64,000 nucleotides of DNA from an uncultured Aquimarina sp. (GTDB taxonomy: Bacteria > Bacteroidota > Bacteroidia > Flavobacteriales > Flavobacteriaceae), in contig CANMDH010000003.1 of NCBI GenBank assembly GCA_947496555.1, positions 124,001 to 188,000 on the forward strand. Reading direction: 5' to 3'. Position 1 is the first letter of the stretch; every line of letters starts with the position of its first letter. Shown here in pieces: positions 27,322 to 36,551 of this stretch. The position numbers were made by a program, and so were the translations under genes. Below the pieces are notes generated by a model. That model was not told where the DNA came from. It ran no database searches and was given only the letters and a program-made list of their open reading frames with translations.

Positions 27322-29724
27322 TTATATTTTAGAAGTGAATTGTTTTATAGCTTCTTCCATATTTTGGGTCTCGTTATAAATAGCCATTATGGCTTCGTTT
27401 TCTTTGCCATCGGTGAGATAAGCTGCATATACTTCTTTGGGAACTTCTAACCGGAAGATGTTACTTTCTTTACCGATTTTGATAAACATTTCGGTATACT
27501 TTCGTGGACCTGAAAGATTGTTCTTGATAGATTTTAACTGGTTTAAATCGTGACTTGAAAGGTTTAATCTTTTGACTAATTCATTGTATCCTTTCTCATT
27601 ATTCAGGCTATAAATAACCTGGGTGTTTTCCAGTATACTGGCCGAAGTAGAGTTATTTGGGAGTTGATTGATAGATTGCAGAATGATACCAATAGCCCCA
27701 TTTTGTTTTCGAATAGCCTGATAATAGAATTCCACGCTTTCCAGCACATTATCAAACTTCAATTGCTTTGCAAACTCATCAAAAAGTATGATTCCTTTTT
27801 CGGCTCTGTTTCTCCAGATAGTTCTTTGTATGGCAGACTTAATTAGCTTCAGCATTACCGATAGGATTTCCTTATTATCCTTTACTTCGTCCAGCTCAAA
27901 AATAATAAGACGTTTATCCTCAATTTTAAAGGTTTGGTCTTCGCTTACTTCAAAGAGAAAACTGTACAATCCATTACCCACATATTCTGACATTATATGC
28001 AGGAAGTTGACAATGTTGAAGTACTCTTCCTTAATTTTTAGTTGCTCTAGTAAGTTGTCCTTATGTTGCTCAATAAAATTGTAAAAACTATCCAGAGAAT
28101 GACAGGAGCGAACTTTTTCGTAGTACAACAGCAATACCTTTTTGATAGCGACTGATTGAGATTTGGTGACTTTATGATCAGAAGCGAATAATTCAAAAAG
28201 AAAAACCGATAAATCTTCTAACCGCTCCGGGGTAAGATCTGCTTCAGTAGAAATATAAAACGGATTGATTCCTAAGTTTTTTCCACTCTCATATCTAAGA
28301 ATGGTATATTTATCAGGGTAGAGCTTAGCGAATTTGGTATAAGATCCACCCAAATCAATAATGACTATTCGAACACCACTTTCAAAATATTGGCGAAGTA
28401 TATTATTTGCCAAAAAGGATTTACCCTCACCGGTAGGAGCAAAGATGGCAAAGTTTCTGGCTTTGATGCGTTTTTTGTGCTCATCCCAAATATCTTTTAG
28501 CACTGGAATATTATGTTCTCTATCATTAAAGATAATGCCTGTATCATCAGACTTATAATTGGTATTATTGATTAATAGGCATAATGCGTGCTTCAGATCA
28601 GTTACATATAGATCCTCATTAGAAAAATTAGAGGCAAAAGCACAATAGCTATTCAGGATATAGTTTTTTCTTTCCTCACCACGAGGGTAATACGAAGTAA
28701 TATCTAGTTCTTTGAACTCGGTTTTGATTTTAGAACCTATTTGCTCGAGACGATCAACATCTTTATGCCAATACATCACATTCAGATGGCCTCTGATTAC
28801 TCGTGCACTATCGTCTGAATTGATTTGATTCTGGATGTGTTGTATTTTCTTCAACACTACTTTGTTCATCGAACCAAAGTTGGAACTCTTATTAAGCTCC
28901 TCAATTTTCTTATCGAGCAGCTTTCGCCATTTTTGTTTATCGTCCAGATAGATAATTTGATTAACGATATGGTTTTCATTCAAAGTGAGTCCCAAACCAT
29001 CAATGAATCCCTGATGAAATACAAAGTCGTCTGAGGTAAACTTTTCATTCGTTTTGCTGCTGTATACATTTTCTCCAAAACAAAGTTCACTGTTGACTGC
29101 GAGGCAATCGAAGTAATTTTCGCCGATATTAATATTGGATTTGTTTAGAAGGATATCTGTATCAAAACCTTCGTTAAAACCATTAAAAAAAGCATTGGTG
29201 AGTTGTTTTATTTCTTTCCCGTCAAGCGGAAGGAATTTCATTTTACGGCTATTATTAATAAACGAAATAGAATCATTTATTGAACCAATAAAACTATGTA
29301 CAGCTGTATCCATTAATTTTGGGATTTTGGCATTGACCTTTTTAAAAGGATTTATAAACTTGGCATTGTTAAGCGCTTTGTTTTTGGTGAGCGTAAAAAA
29401 GAGAAAACATCTATGTGTGATGTACGTTCTGTCTTTAAAATAGTGATGAGTAGCTTTTTCTAAAAAAGTGGTGTTAGGAAGACTTTCTGCAGTAAATTTT
29501 TCTTTTAAATAGATGTCTTGTTTATGTACAACAGTGCCAGAGGGCAAAGATTTTATAGCCTGAAACCAGGCACCGTGAATATCTTCAAAATCGGTTGAAG
29601 ATAAAGAGTAGATCTCAGGTAGTAAACCTTGATAGCAAAGTACTACATTGCCATTATTGGCAAATAGTGCATTGTCTTGAATATCGACAATAGGATAATG
29701 AGATGCCAGGCTAATCTTGTTCAT
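27322..29724 (-). CDS. traG: TraG conjugation ATPase (VirB4-like)
   Basis: 800 residues from ATG 29722-29724 (MNKISLASHYPIVDIQ), chosen because an upstream ATG at 29901 would run through traF. Walker A is APTGEGKSF in FAIFAPTGEGKSFLANNIL, Walker B is GIILFDEFAKQL, with IVIIDLGGSYTKFA between. VirB4-type ATPases power assembly of the transfer channel. Overlaps traF by 14 bases. Confidence 0.93.
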   Translation of the reverse strand: MNKISLASHYPIVDIQDNALFANNGNVVLCYQGLLPEIYSLSSTDFEDIHGAWFQAIKSLPSGTVVHKQDIYLKEKFTAESLPNTTFLEKATHHYFKDRTYITHRCFLFFTLTKNKALNNAKFINPFKKVNAKIPKLMDTAVHSFIGSINDSISFINNSRKMKFLPLDGKEIKQLTNAFFNGFNEGFDTDILLNKSNINIGENYFDCLAVNSELCFGENVYSSKTNEKFTSDDFVFHQGFIDGLGLTLNENHIVNQIIYLDDKQKWRKLLDKKIEELNKSSNFGSMNKVVLKKIQHIQNQINSDDSARVIRGHLNVMYWHKDVDRLEQIGSKIKTEFKELDITSYYPRGEERKNYILNSYCAFASNFSNEDLYVTDLKHALCLLINNTNYKSDDTGIIFNDREHNIPVLKDIWDEHKKRIKARNFAIFAPTGEGKSFLANNILRQYFESGVRIVIIDLGGSYTKFAKLYPDKYTILRYESGKNLGINPFYISTEADLTPERLEDLSVFLFELFASDHKVTKSQSVAIKKVLLLYYEKVRSCHSLDSFYNFIEQHKDNLLEQLKIKEEYFNIVNFLHIMSEYVGNGLYSFLFEVSEDQTFKIEDKRLIIFELDEVKDNKEILSVMLKLIKSAIQRTIWRNRAEKGIILFDEFAKQLKFDNVLESVEFYYQAIRKQNGAIGIILQSINQLPNNSTSASILENTQVIYSLNNEKGYNELVKRLNLSSHDLNQLKSIKNNLSGPRKYTEMFIKIGKESNIFRLEVPKEVYAAYLTDGKENEAIMAIYNETQNMEEAIKQFTSKI

Positions 29725-29995
29725 ACCAAAGAGGAGTGAGGTTTTTATTGCTAATACTTTTCGGGAATACTTTGGATGTTTGCAACAGCTGTGGATTATT
29801 AGCGAATCGTAATAGGGCGGTGTACAAAAGAAAATTAAACAACAATACCCCGATGATAATACCGAAACTGAATGAAAAGATAATGACCAATAGTGAACCA
29901 ATGACGGATACCATCATCAGGGCAAATAATGATATGGGAAGCCCAAATATCATTGCTCGTTTTCGTATGTTTCTATAGACTTCGAACTTCTTCAT
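29711..29995 (-). CDS. traF: Conjugative transposon protein TraF (DUF4133)
   Basis: 94 residues with two close membrane helices (about 17-35 and 37-60), the DUF4133 layout of TraF/VirB3-like proteins. Between traE and traG, with two bases to traE. Confidence 0.88.
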   Translation of the reverse strand: MKKFEVYRNIRKRAMIFGLPISLFALMMVSVIGSLLVIIFSFSFGIIIGVLLFNFLLYTALLRFANNPQLLQTSKVFPKSISNKNLTPLWYEQD

Positions 29996-29997
29996 TA

Positions 29998-30285
29998 CTA
30001 AACTACAATGCTAATGAGATAGGTAAAGATGCCTACTACAGCACCAGCAATGAGTACAAAGACAAGCACACGGGTAATTCCTTTTTTCAGGTCTGCATTC
30101 TCTCCAAAAAAATGCCCAGCATTAAATAAGAATCCGATTAAGAAAATAACTCCCAGGATAATAGGGAAAATTGCTCGTATAGTATCAGAAACGTCATTTA
30201 CTGAATCTTCGATCCCTCCAATTTGTGCAAAAGAGGGGGTGAAGGAGAGTAACAAAATAGAGGATATAGTTTCGATTTTTTTCAT
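29998..30285 (-). CDS. traE: Conjugative transposon protein TraE (DUF4134)
   Basis: 95 residues with a signal peptide (ISSILLLSFTPSFAQ) and two membrane helices, the VirB2/pilin-like DUF4134 layout. First gene of the minus-strand tra operon, so a promoter is expected just upstream at about 30290-30400. Confidence 0.88.
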   Translation of the reverse strand: MKKIETISSILLLSFTPSFAQIGGIEDSVNDVSDTIRAIFPIILGVIFLIGFLFNAGHFFGENADLKKGITRVLVFVLIAGAVVGIFTYLISIVV

Positions 30286-30312
30286 AGGAAAATCATTTGG
30301 ATTTATACTGAT

Positions 30313-30342
30313 TTTGCTTTTATGAAAATTACTGTATATTTG
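30313..30342 (+). promoter_or_regulatory. Bacteroidota-type promoter for the amidase gene
   Basis: TTG at 30314-30316, 18 bases, then TATATTTG at 30335-30342, matching TTG-N18-TAnnTTTG of flavobacterial housekeeping promoters. The transcript would start near 30349 and have a leader of about 130 bases. Confidence 0.7.
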
Positions 30343-30405
30343 AATATAAATAACTGAAAATCAATGTTTTGTGAATAAAATATTATCTGATTTTGGATAT
30401 GTTAA

Positions 30406-30427
30406 TTTGATATTATTTGGTGTCAAA
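30406..30427. promoter_or_regulatory. Operator-like near-palindrome, copy 1
   Basis: A 22-bp element starting TTTGATATTAT and ending GGTGTCAAA, with TTTGA/TCAAA as outer inverted arms. It is 19/22 identical to 41994-42015 upstream of the integrase. It lies in the leader between the promoter at 30313 and the amidase gene, and upstream of the divergent tra operon. Confidence 0.55.
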
Positions 30428-30480
30428 TTCTATGATTTTCAAGTAGGTAACTGTTGATAACCATTTTTACTAAATAAAAA

Positions 30481-31161
30481 ATGAAGCTCAAAAACGTCAA
30501 ACTTCGACTCCGCTCGGTTAAAAGATTACTGTTTTTGATTCTAAAAATCTGTTTGGTTTTTGGATCAAATGCAGTTGCTCAAAACCGAATAGTTATTGAC
30601 CCTGGGCACGGAGGGAAAGATTGGGGTACTTTTAGCCAAAACGGCACAAGTGAAAAAGAAGTTGTAATGGATATAGCAAAACAGATTGTTATTATGAATA
30701 GGGAGCTATTTGATGATTCGCTTGAAATCTATTTAACCAGATATACTGATACTCTGATTGCTCTGGAGGATAGAAGCCAACTTGCTAAAACATTGAATGC
30801 GGATATATTTATATCATTACACTGCAATCATTCTGAAAAACCTGATGCCAGGGGAGTAGAAGTGTATGTTGCTAAAAGTAAGAATGCCTTTTCTGACCAA
30901 TCTACCTGGTTAGGTTACGAGCTACAAAAACGGTTTAAAGAGCAATTAGGTTTTAAAAGCCGGGGGGTGAAGTTTGGCAATTTTCAAGTATTGCGAGAAA
31001 CTTCTGCTACTATGCCTTCTGTTTTGGTAGAACTTGGCTTTTTAAGTAATAGCGATGAAAATGATTATTACCAAAACTCTACAAGCTATAGGGCTTTGGC
31101 ATTGGTGATATTGGAATGTTTAATTAAAAATTTTAGTGGTTATGAAAGAGTTGGGGATTGA
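30481..31161 (+). CDS. N-acetylmuramoyl-L-alanine amidase (Amidase_3), exported
   Basis: 226 residues with an N-terminal signal/membrane segment (RLLFLILKICLVFGSNAVAQ). IVIDPGHGGKDWGT (His43), SEKEVVMDIAK (Glu58) and DIFISLHCNH supply the zinc ligands of Amidase_3 (AmiC-type) enzymes; VLVELGFLSNSDE holds the catalytic Glu. It cuts the stem peptide from peptidoglycan. Divergent from the tra operon in an ICE, it probably opens the cell wall for the channel. Convergent with qatC. Confidence 0.88.
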   Translation: MKLKNVKLRLRSVKRLLFLILKICLVFGSNAVAQNRIVIDPGHGGKDWGTFSQNGTSEKEVVMDIAKQIVIMNRELFDDSLEIYLTRYTDTLIALEDRSQLAKTLNADIFISLHCNHSEKPDARGVEVYVAKSKNAFSDQSTWLGYELQKRFKEQLGFKSRGVKFGNFQVLRETSATMPSVLVELGFLSNSDENDYYQNSTSYRALALVILECLIKNFSGYERVGD

Positions 31162-31251
31162 GGTGTTTAAAAGTATTAAATCCATATTAAAAAGGTTTCT
31201 AAAAGAGATTTATCATATTTCTAAACGAAATCTCCAGAAATATTGAGAAGA

Positions 31252-32568
31252 TTATTTGATGAACCTTCTCACTTCTCTTATTCCTCTTGCGTACATATTT
31301 ACATATCTTTTAATTTCATATTCTGAAGTTTTCATATAACCAGCTTTTAAAAATGCTAATCGTATCTTGTCTTTATTCGAATATCTTGTAACACCTATTT
31401 TAAATGCTTCAAAATCATCATAATTATTTTCATTGCTCAGAACATCTTTTACATAATGTACTGATGAATCTTTATCAACTAAATTAAAAGAAGCCCTTCT
31501 TATTATACAAGGTACACAATGACCACACTGAACTTTTAAAGCTCCTTTCCATTGAATATAATAACCAGGTTTTGAGCAAGATAAAGTGCCGTTTACGTTA
31601 CGCAAAACAAAATCAGAATTTTTTGTATCCCTCAACATTTCACCCTTGGTTTTAAATCGATACGGGTTGATAATAAGGTTTTTAATTCCGACTTTTTGAA
31701 AAATATGATTTAAAGAAGAAATAAACCTAGGATGTGTTGTTTTAGTACTATGGCTGCCATTTCTAGCTGGTGTTAAAGGTAAATTAAGTGATATAAGTCC
31801 ATTTTCAGGTATTATAACACTAGTATTATCACTTGAAGAATTTGCGACTAACAAAGCCAATGATAAAAAAAGAATTGAGCGGGCCCTTTGAGATTGCTCT
31901 CCCCGAAATACACCTATTTTTTTTGCCTGAACATAAAAATAATAAGGCAATATTTCTTTTTCCTTAAATTCCTCTTGTAAGCTGTTAATTAATTTTCTTT
32001 GTGTTGAAAGCTCACCGGAATTACCTCCCTTATGATGAGATATTGTTGCTAAACTATCATTCTCAAAAATTAAGTCAGATATACCTATGAAGGAATCCAT
32101 ACCGCCAGAAAAAAGACATACTTTTTTTGTTCGAAAAGCAGAGGTGGTAAAATTAGGGAAAGGTGATTCACTAGATCTAAAATTGATGATCCATTTATCT
32201 CCACTCAGGAAGGAAAGAGTCTGCTCCAAATCTGTTTTAACTAATTTCCATTTTTCTAGATTATAAACAGGAATATGTAGTTCAAAATATCTGCTCCACC
32301 CATAATGACCGTTATTCTCACGGTCCACAAGTTGGTCAATTGAATAAACTGCTATAGCTATATTAGTAAAATCAGTAACTAAACTGTTCGGGCAAAGTTT
32401 ATAATTTCCTTTTTTAGTTAAGAAATCATAAATCCTATGCGTAACGATTGGATTCTCTGTGTTAGATTGATTAGGGTATGTGATTATTGAATCTAGATAA
32501 TAGTTATTAACTCCATTTATTTTAAAGTTATCACTATTGTTTTCCTTTAGAACTACAACTTTTTTCAT
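31252..32568 (-). CDS. qatC: QatC-like (QueC-family) protein of Qat defence
   Basis: 438 residues. VCLFSGGMDSFIG (Ser154-Ser159) is the PP-loop ATP-pyrophosphatase motif of QueC. Four Cys, in TLSCSKPG (Cys331) and QCGHCVPC (Cys348, 351, 354), fit the QueC zinc site. Long N- and C-terminal parts beyond ordinary QueC (about 230 residues) fit QatC, the QueC-like component of the QatABCD anti-phage system. One base from the qatB stop. The enzyme may make a 7-deazaguanine-like modification; in Qat the target is not known. Confidence 0.85.
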   Translation of the reverse strand: MKKVVVLKENNSDNFKINGVNNYYLDSIITYPNQSNTENPIVTHRIYDFLTKKGNYKLCPNSLVTDFTNIAIAVYSIDQLVDRENNGHYGWSRYFELHIPVYNLEKWKLVKTDLEQTLSFLSGDKWIINFRSSESPFPNFTTSAFRTKKVCLFSGGMDSFIGISDLIFENDSLATISHHKGGNSGELSTQRKLINSLQEEFKEKEILPYYFYVQAKKIGVFRGEQSQRARSILFLSLALLVANSSSDNTSVIIPENGLISLNLPLTPARNGSHSTKTTHPRFISSLNHIFQKVGIKNLIINPYRFKTKGEMLRDTKNSDFVLRNVNGTLSCSKPGYYIQWKGALKVQCGHCVPCIIRRASFNLVDKDSSVHYVKDVLSNENNYDDFEAFKIGVTRYSNKDKIRLAFLKAGYMKTSEYEIKRYVNMYARGIREVRRFIK

Positions 32569-32569
32569 A

Positions 32570-33367
32570 TCAAATTAGACTATATGCATCTTCAAAAATC
32601 TTATTTATTGCTAGTTTTTTTTCTTTTAAATTCATAGTTGAAAAATCTTTGCTTGAAAATTCCAGTTTTACTTCCGCCTGAATAAAAAAGTCAAGTTGAG
32701 TTTCTATGTTTTTAACCTTAGACGGCTTAAGTCCTCTAGTTTCGAGTGTTTTTGTAATTTCAACAGAAATACGTTCAAAAATATACTTTGAAATGTAAAA
32801 TTCGAGGTATTCTGAAATAAAATCTTTATCAATACTATCTATGTTTTCTGGTTCCTCCAAATAATCGGTATATAGTTTATTTAGAGTTTCTATAGATGCG
32901 GAAGATGCTGCACTACCTTCATCTGTTCCATCAATTTCATCAAATATTTCTGCAATTTTATTAATAGCACCTTCCGCATTTAAAGAAGAAATATCTCCAA
33001 TTTGATATTTTTTTAAAGTTTCTTCTAACCCTTCAGAGGAAATACTATTTAGAAAATCTATTAGTATTATTGTACCTCTTTTACCTCCATAAGCCGACTT
33101 GCTAAGACCTTTTTTTCCACCAGAAGCCCTTCTGTACCTTGACGCAAATTTTTTAAAGTTACTTTTAGAAGGGTTTTTTGTAAATGATGTAAAACTTCTT
33201 CGAACATCTCCCCAATTTATTTGGGTTTCATTATCATCATTCACTTCTTGATTATTATCTGAATTAGATTCAGTATCGGAACTATTACCTTCATTGTTAT
33301 CATTAATCCACTCTGGAATAGGATTTGGGGTGCCTTTCGGTCCAATATTCGCCTTAGAAGTACCCAT
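32570..33367 (-). CDS. qatB: QatB-like protein
   Basis: 265 residues opening MGTSKANIGPKGTPNPIPEW, close to the GTS-GGP-P-LP-W N-terminus I recall for QatB. A long Asn/Asp/Ser-rich linker (about residues 22-52) is followed by a helical body. No enzyme motif is seen. Its start overlaps the qatA stop by one base (TAATG), so the two are co-translated. Its role in Qat is unknown; substrate-like or adaptor roles are only suggestions. Confidence 0.75.
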   Translation of the reverse strand: MGTSKANIGPKGTPNPIPEWINDNNEGNSSDTESNSDNNQEVNDDNETQINWGDVRRSFTSFTKNPSKSNFKKFASRYRRASGGKKGLSKSAYGGKRGTIILIDFLNSISSEGLEETLKKYQIGDISSLNAEGAINKIAEIFDEIDGTDEGSAASSASIETLNKLYTDYLEEPENIDSIDKDFISEYLEFYISKYIFERISVEITKTLETRGLKPSKVKNIETQLDFFIQAEVKLEFSSKDFSTMNLKEKKLAINKIFEDAYSLI

Positions 33368-35157
33368 TATTTCAACTGTTTTTTTGCAGCCTTGGCTAAG
33401 ATTGTATTACTTGAGTCCGTCCATTTTTGTATAATAGTTTTGGCGTTTTGTTCAAAACCAGTATCTTTTGTTATCAACATTAGATTTGCGGCATTAGCGG
33501 GCATTAAGATGCTTTCTGGGGTTTTTTCAATAAAAGCACAATACTCTGAAATTAATATTTCGTGCTTTTTACAATATTGAACTAATATTTTGTTTAATTC
33601 ACCTCGATTTTTCAAATCCTCTTCTGTCAAAATTCTATTCGTTACTTCTGAGAATACAATTAAAATATCGCTTTTTGGAATACTTTCGCTAGCACTAATT
33701 GCTTTATTTTTTAATGACGTGGTCCCGCTTAACAAGCCTTTCAAAATTTCTTTTGCCTCTGGAGATAGTCTTTTATTTGAAATAAAGTCAATTTTATTGT
33801 CTCCCCTTGTGAAGTAGAAGTATAGTTTAAGATCTATACCTGATAATTTGGGATCTATATCTATCCATTTTTGCAGCCAAATATCAGTTTGCCAACCTTT
33901 AAAGGTGTTCGGGACATCATCAGTATCAGATTCTAAAAATTTCATTACCGTATCATCACTTTCATAAGTAGAACGTACTAGTTTATTGAATGATTCCGTT
34001 TTGAAATATTCCAATAGCATAAGTTTTGCTAGCACATTCTTTTTTAGCTCTATTCCTTTGGATTTAGCCATATTAAGTCGGATCATTAGGAGATTTAGAA
34101 ATCTCTTACATTGTCTAGGGTTTCCGCTAAGAATAGAGACTAAAATTGGATTAATTTGTTTAGAAAGGATAAGGTCTTCTTTTAATAGTTCTGGTACATC
34201 ATCCAGATAATTATTTATATTTTCAGCATTTAATCTTGAATCCAAAATTTTATTCTGCTCTGGCGATAACTCAAAAATTTTGGTTCTTAGTGTATTGAAT
34301 TTGCTAGTTTCAAGATGTATTTTGCAGAAGAGTAAGTTAATATAAGTTTCAAATTCAGATTCATTTAATGATGGAATACGAATTGGAAACTGAATTAATT
34401 TTTCTAGATAGTCCTTGCTGACATCATATTCTTGAGATGGGAGTTCTGGGAATCTTTTCTTTACGGCATAATTAATAAGCCGTTCATCTGCAGATATTAA
34501 AAAAATACTTTTTTCAGCAAATAGAAATAGTTTTATAGCCTCAAGAGTGGAAATGATTGTGTCTGGATTACATCGGTCTAAGTCATCAATTAAAACTACT
34601 AATCTCTTCGCTTTTGTTTCTTTTATTAGCTCAGCAAAATCTAACCGAAATTCCCTAACGCCTTTTTCTATTAATTCACTTTCTTCACTTTGTATATTTT
34701 TTATATAATCGTCAACATTTATGTTAGAGATTTCATTTAATACATTGCTATAATCAAAATCTGTTGAACTTGAAAGGTAAGTGTTTAATCCAATTTTACT
34801 AGTAGTACTTAGGACTTTTAACCATTTTACTTTCTTTATTAAACGGCCAAGATATTTTTTTGCCTTCCCATCCCAAGTCCTGTTTTTTATTAATTCATCA
34901 ATTAGGTTTGATAATAAGGCAGTTTTAGCATCTTCATATCCCTCAAAAAGCCAACCGTTAAACTTAATAACTATATTGTCTTTTTTCTCATTTTCGTGTT
35001 CAATCAATTTCATTAGACTGGACTTACCGCTTCCCCATCCACCATAAATACCAATCGTAGATGGTACTAATCTATCGTTATCTAATATTGAATTAATTGA
35101 ATTTACTAAGTAATGAAAGTCTATTAGGTCTTCTTTAGTTTCGTTATCATTCCACAT
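33367..35157 (-). CDS. qatA: QatA-like KAP P-loop NTPase
   Basis: 596 residues. GIYGGWGSGKSSLM (Gly39-Lys45) is Walker A of the KAP family, with KFNGWLFEGYEDAK as the usual KAP follow-up. VVLIDDLDRCNPD (about 185-197) is Walker B. First gene of the minus-strand qatABC run. KAP NTPases are common in defence and signalling systems. About 246 bases separate it from the methyltransferase gene upstream. Confidence 0.85.
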   Translation of the reverse strand: MWNDNETKEDLIDFHYLVNSINSILDNDRLVPSTIGIYGGWGSGKSSLMKLIEHENEKKDNIVIKFNGWLFEGYEDAKTALLSNLIDELIKNRTWDGKAKKYLGRLIKKVKWLKVLSTTSKIGLNTYLSSSTDFDYSNVLNEISNINVDDYIKNIQSEESELIEKGVREFRLDFAELIKETKAKRLVVLIDDLDRCNPDTIISTLEAIKLFLFAEKSIFLISADERLINYAVKKRFPELPSQEYDVSKDYLEKLIQFPIRIPSLNESEFETYINLLFCKIHLETSKFNTLRTKIFELSPEQNKILDSRLNAENINNYLDDVPELLKEDLILSKQINPILVSILSGNPRQCKRFLNLLMIRLNMAKSKGIELKKNVLAKLMLLEYFKTESFNKLVRSTYESDDTVMKFLESDTDDVPNTFKGWQTDIWLQKWIDIDPKLSGIDLKLYFYFTRGDNKIDFISNKRLSPEAKEILKGLLSGTTSLKNKAISASESIPKSDILIVFSEVTNRILTEEDLKNRGELNKILVQYCKKHEILISEYCAFIEKTPESILMPANAANLMLITKDTGFEQNAKTIIQKWTDSSNTILAKAAKKQLK

Positions 35158-35403
35158 ACAGGGTTATACTTTTTAGTCATCAAAAAAAGCTAATGATATT
35201 TATATTAGCTATTTTGGGGAAAAGATGTAATTACTTGTTTATAAATATAGCTAAATTGATTGTAAAGTTTGTTACGGTTTTCAGTAACTAATGAAAGATA
35301 TACCTCGCTTTGTGAAGAGTCAGTATAAAAGGGAATTAAAACAATTTATTAAAAATCAATACATTATGGTCTTTTCGACTATTGTATTGGGAATGAAGAT
35401 CCA

Positions 35404-35898
35404 TTAAATATATTCCATAATTATCTGTTTTGGCAAAAAATTAAAACAGAAATAACTACTACTAAAGGTTATTTTGTTTCTGTTATCAAATTTTATTCTC
35501 TTATCAAACATCAATAATTGTAAATCCTTATCCTTAAACAATCGTTTAGGTGCTGCATCATTAAGCCAGGTGTTTGACATCAAAAGGGCGAAGGGTTTTC
35601 CAAAGGACAAAGCACGTTCAAAAATGAAGCGTTTATTGGTAAAAGGTGGATTGGAGATCATAACATCCCAATCTAAAGGTTCATACTTATAATAATCTTG
35701 TCCCAGGTCTATATGTGAAAAAATGACTTCATTCTGTTTTGAAATGAGTTTTACAAACCAACTTTCTTTCTTATCAAAGGGACACCATACAATTTTGTTT
35801 TTAGGGATGAATTTTAAAATTGGTTTCACTGCATAAGGTGGTGTAAGGCATTCGTCATTTCTACCTTTTGAGTATAATATATTGTCAGAGCTAGTCAT
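35404..35898 (-). CDS. Putative N6-adenine DNA methyltransferase-like protein
   Basis: 164 residues with the catalytic NPPF tetrapeptide (ISNPPFTNKR, Asn83-Phe86) and an N-terminal half that could bind S-adenosylmethionine in circularly permuted or degenerate form; no clear FxGxG motif. Resembles phage/ICE Dam-like methyltransferases, which may protect the element against restriction. Its start overlaps the stop of the ATPase gene by four bases. Confidence 0.65.
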   Translation of the reverse strand: MTSSDNILYSKGRNDECLTPPYAVKPILKFIPKNKIVWCPFDKKESWFVKLISKQNEVIFSHIDLGQDYYKYEPLDWDVMISNPPFTNKRFIFERALSFGKPFALLMSNTWLNDAAPKRLFKDKDLQLLMFDKRIKFDNRNKITFSSSYFCFNFLPKQIIMEYI

Positions 35899-36551
35899 CC
35901 ACGTTTGTCCTTAGTGTTCATATCAAATGCAATAAGGTTAAACAACTGCCGCATCCGGCTGCGAACACGTATGCCATAAAGATCTTCTAACTCTTTGGCA
36001 TTAAGATTAGTTGTGGCGTGGGTTTTAGTTTGAGTTTTTAAAAATAATTCATGGCGAGAGATTAAAATTTCCCCCATTACATTACAGTCTTTACCATAGT
36101 GCCTACCCATAGGCTCTACGCCCAGGTCATCAAAACAAAAGGATTGAACGTTGCCATAATCTTCAATAGTCCTGTAACCAAGATGGTTAAAGCCAAAGAC
36201 TATATTACGGCAGGGGATTACCGTATAAGGCCTTAGGTGGGGAACCAAATGCTTTAATAGTCGCATTAAGCTAGTCTTACCACAACCTACAGGGCCGGAG
36301 AGTAATAAACCCTTATCGGGATCTATGTTAAACTTAGCGCAGTTATCATAATCTTTGATAAAGTAATTAGTCAATTTCCATAGGATCTCTTTATCATCTT
36401 CATAAATGCGAAAGTGCTTACCAAAAAGTAACTCTCCCTTGGCATTTAAGTACACCAGAATTTTAGTGAAGTCGTAAGAAACATTTTTGCCGTCAAACTT
36501 CCCTAGGGAGTATTCTACTCCGCCTTCTTGTATTTTAGAGGGGTTCGTCAT
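35895..36551 (-). CDS. DnaC/IstB-like P-loop ATPase (helicase loader type)
   Basis: 218 residues: GLLLSGPVGCGKTSLMRLL is Walker A and SFCFDDLGVEP is Walker B, with an Arg-rich C-terminus (YGIRVRSRMRQLFNLI) giving the arginine finger of AAA+ helicase loaders. The N-terminus overlaps the preceding gene. With the initiator-like gene it probably loads a helicase for replication of the excised element. Confidence 0.8.
   Translation of the reverse strand: MTNPSKIQEGGVEYSLGKFDGKNVSYDFTKILVYLNAKGELLFGKHFRIYEDDKEILWKLTNYFIKDYDNCAKFNIDPDKGLLLSGPVGCGKTSLMRLLKHLVPHLRPYTVIPCRNIVFGFNHLGYRTIEDYGNVQSFCFDDLGVEPMGRHYGKDCNVMGEILISRHELFLKTQTKTHATTNLNAKELEDLYGIRVRSRMRQLFNLIAFDMNTKDKRG

Noticed and set aside
29725-29901. 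Extended N-terminus of TraG from 29901
   Set aside because: It would read through traF in another frame and adds a Cys-rich unrelated leader; the ATG at 29722-29724 fits the family.
31162-31251. Possible qatD in the gap after qatC
   Set aside because: The 90-base gap is too small, and the convergent amidase occupies the adjoining region; no TatD motif is seen on either strand.
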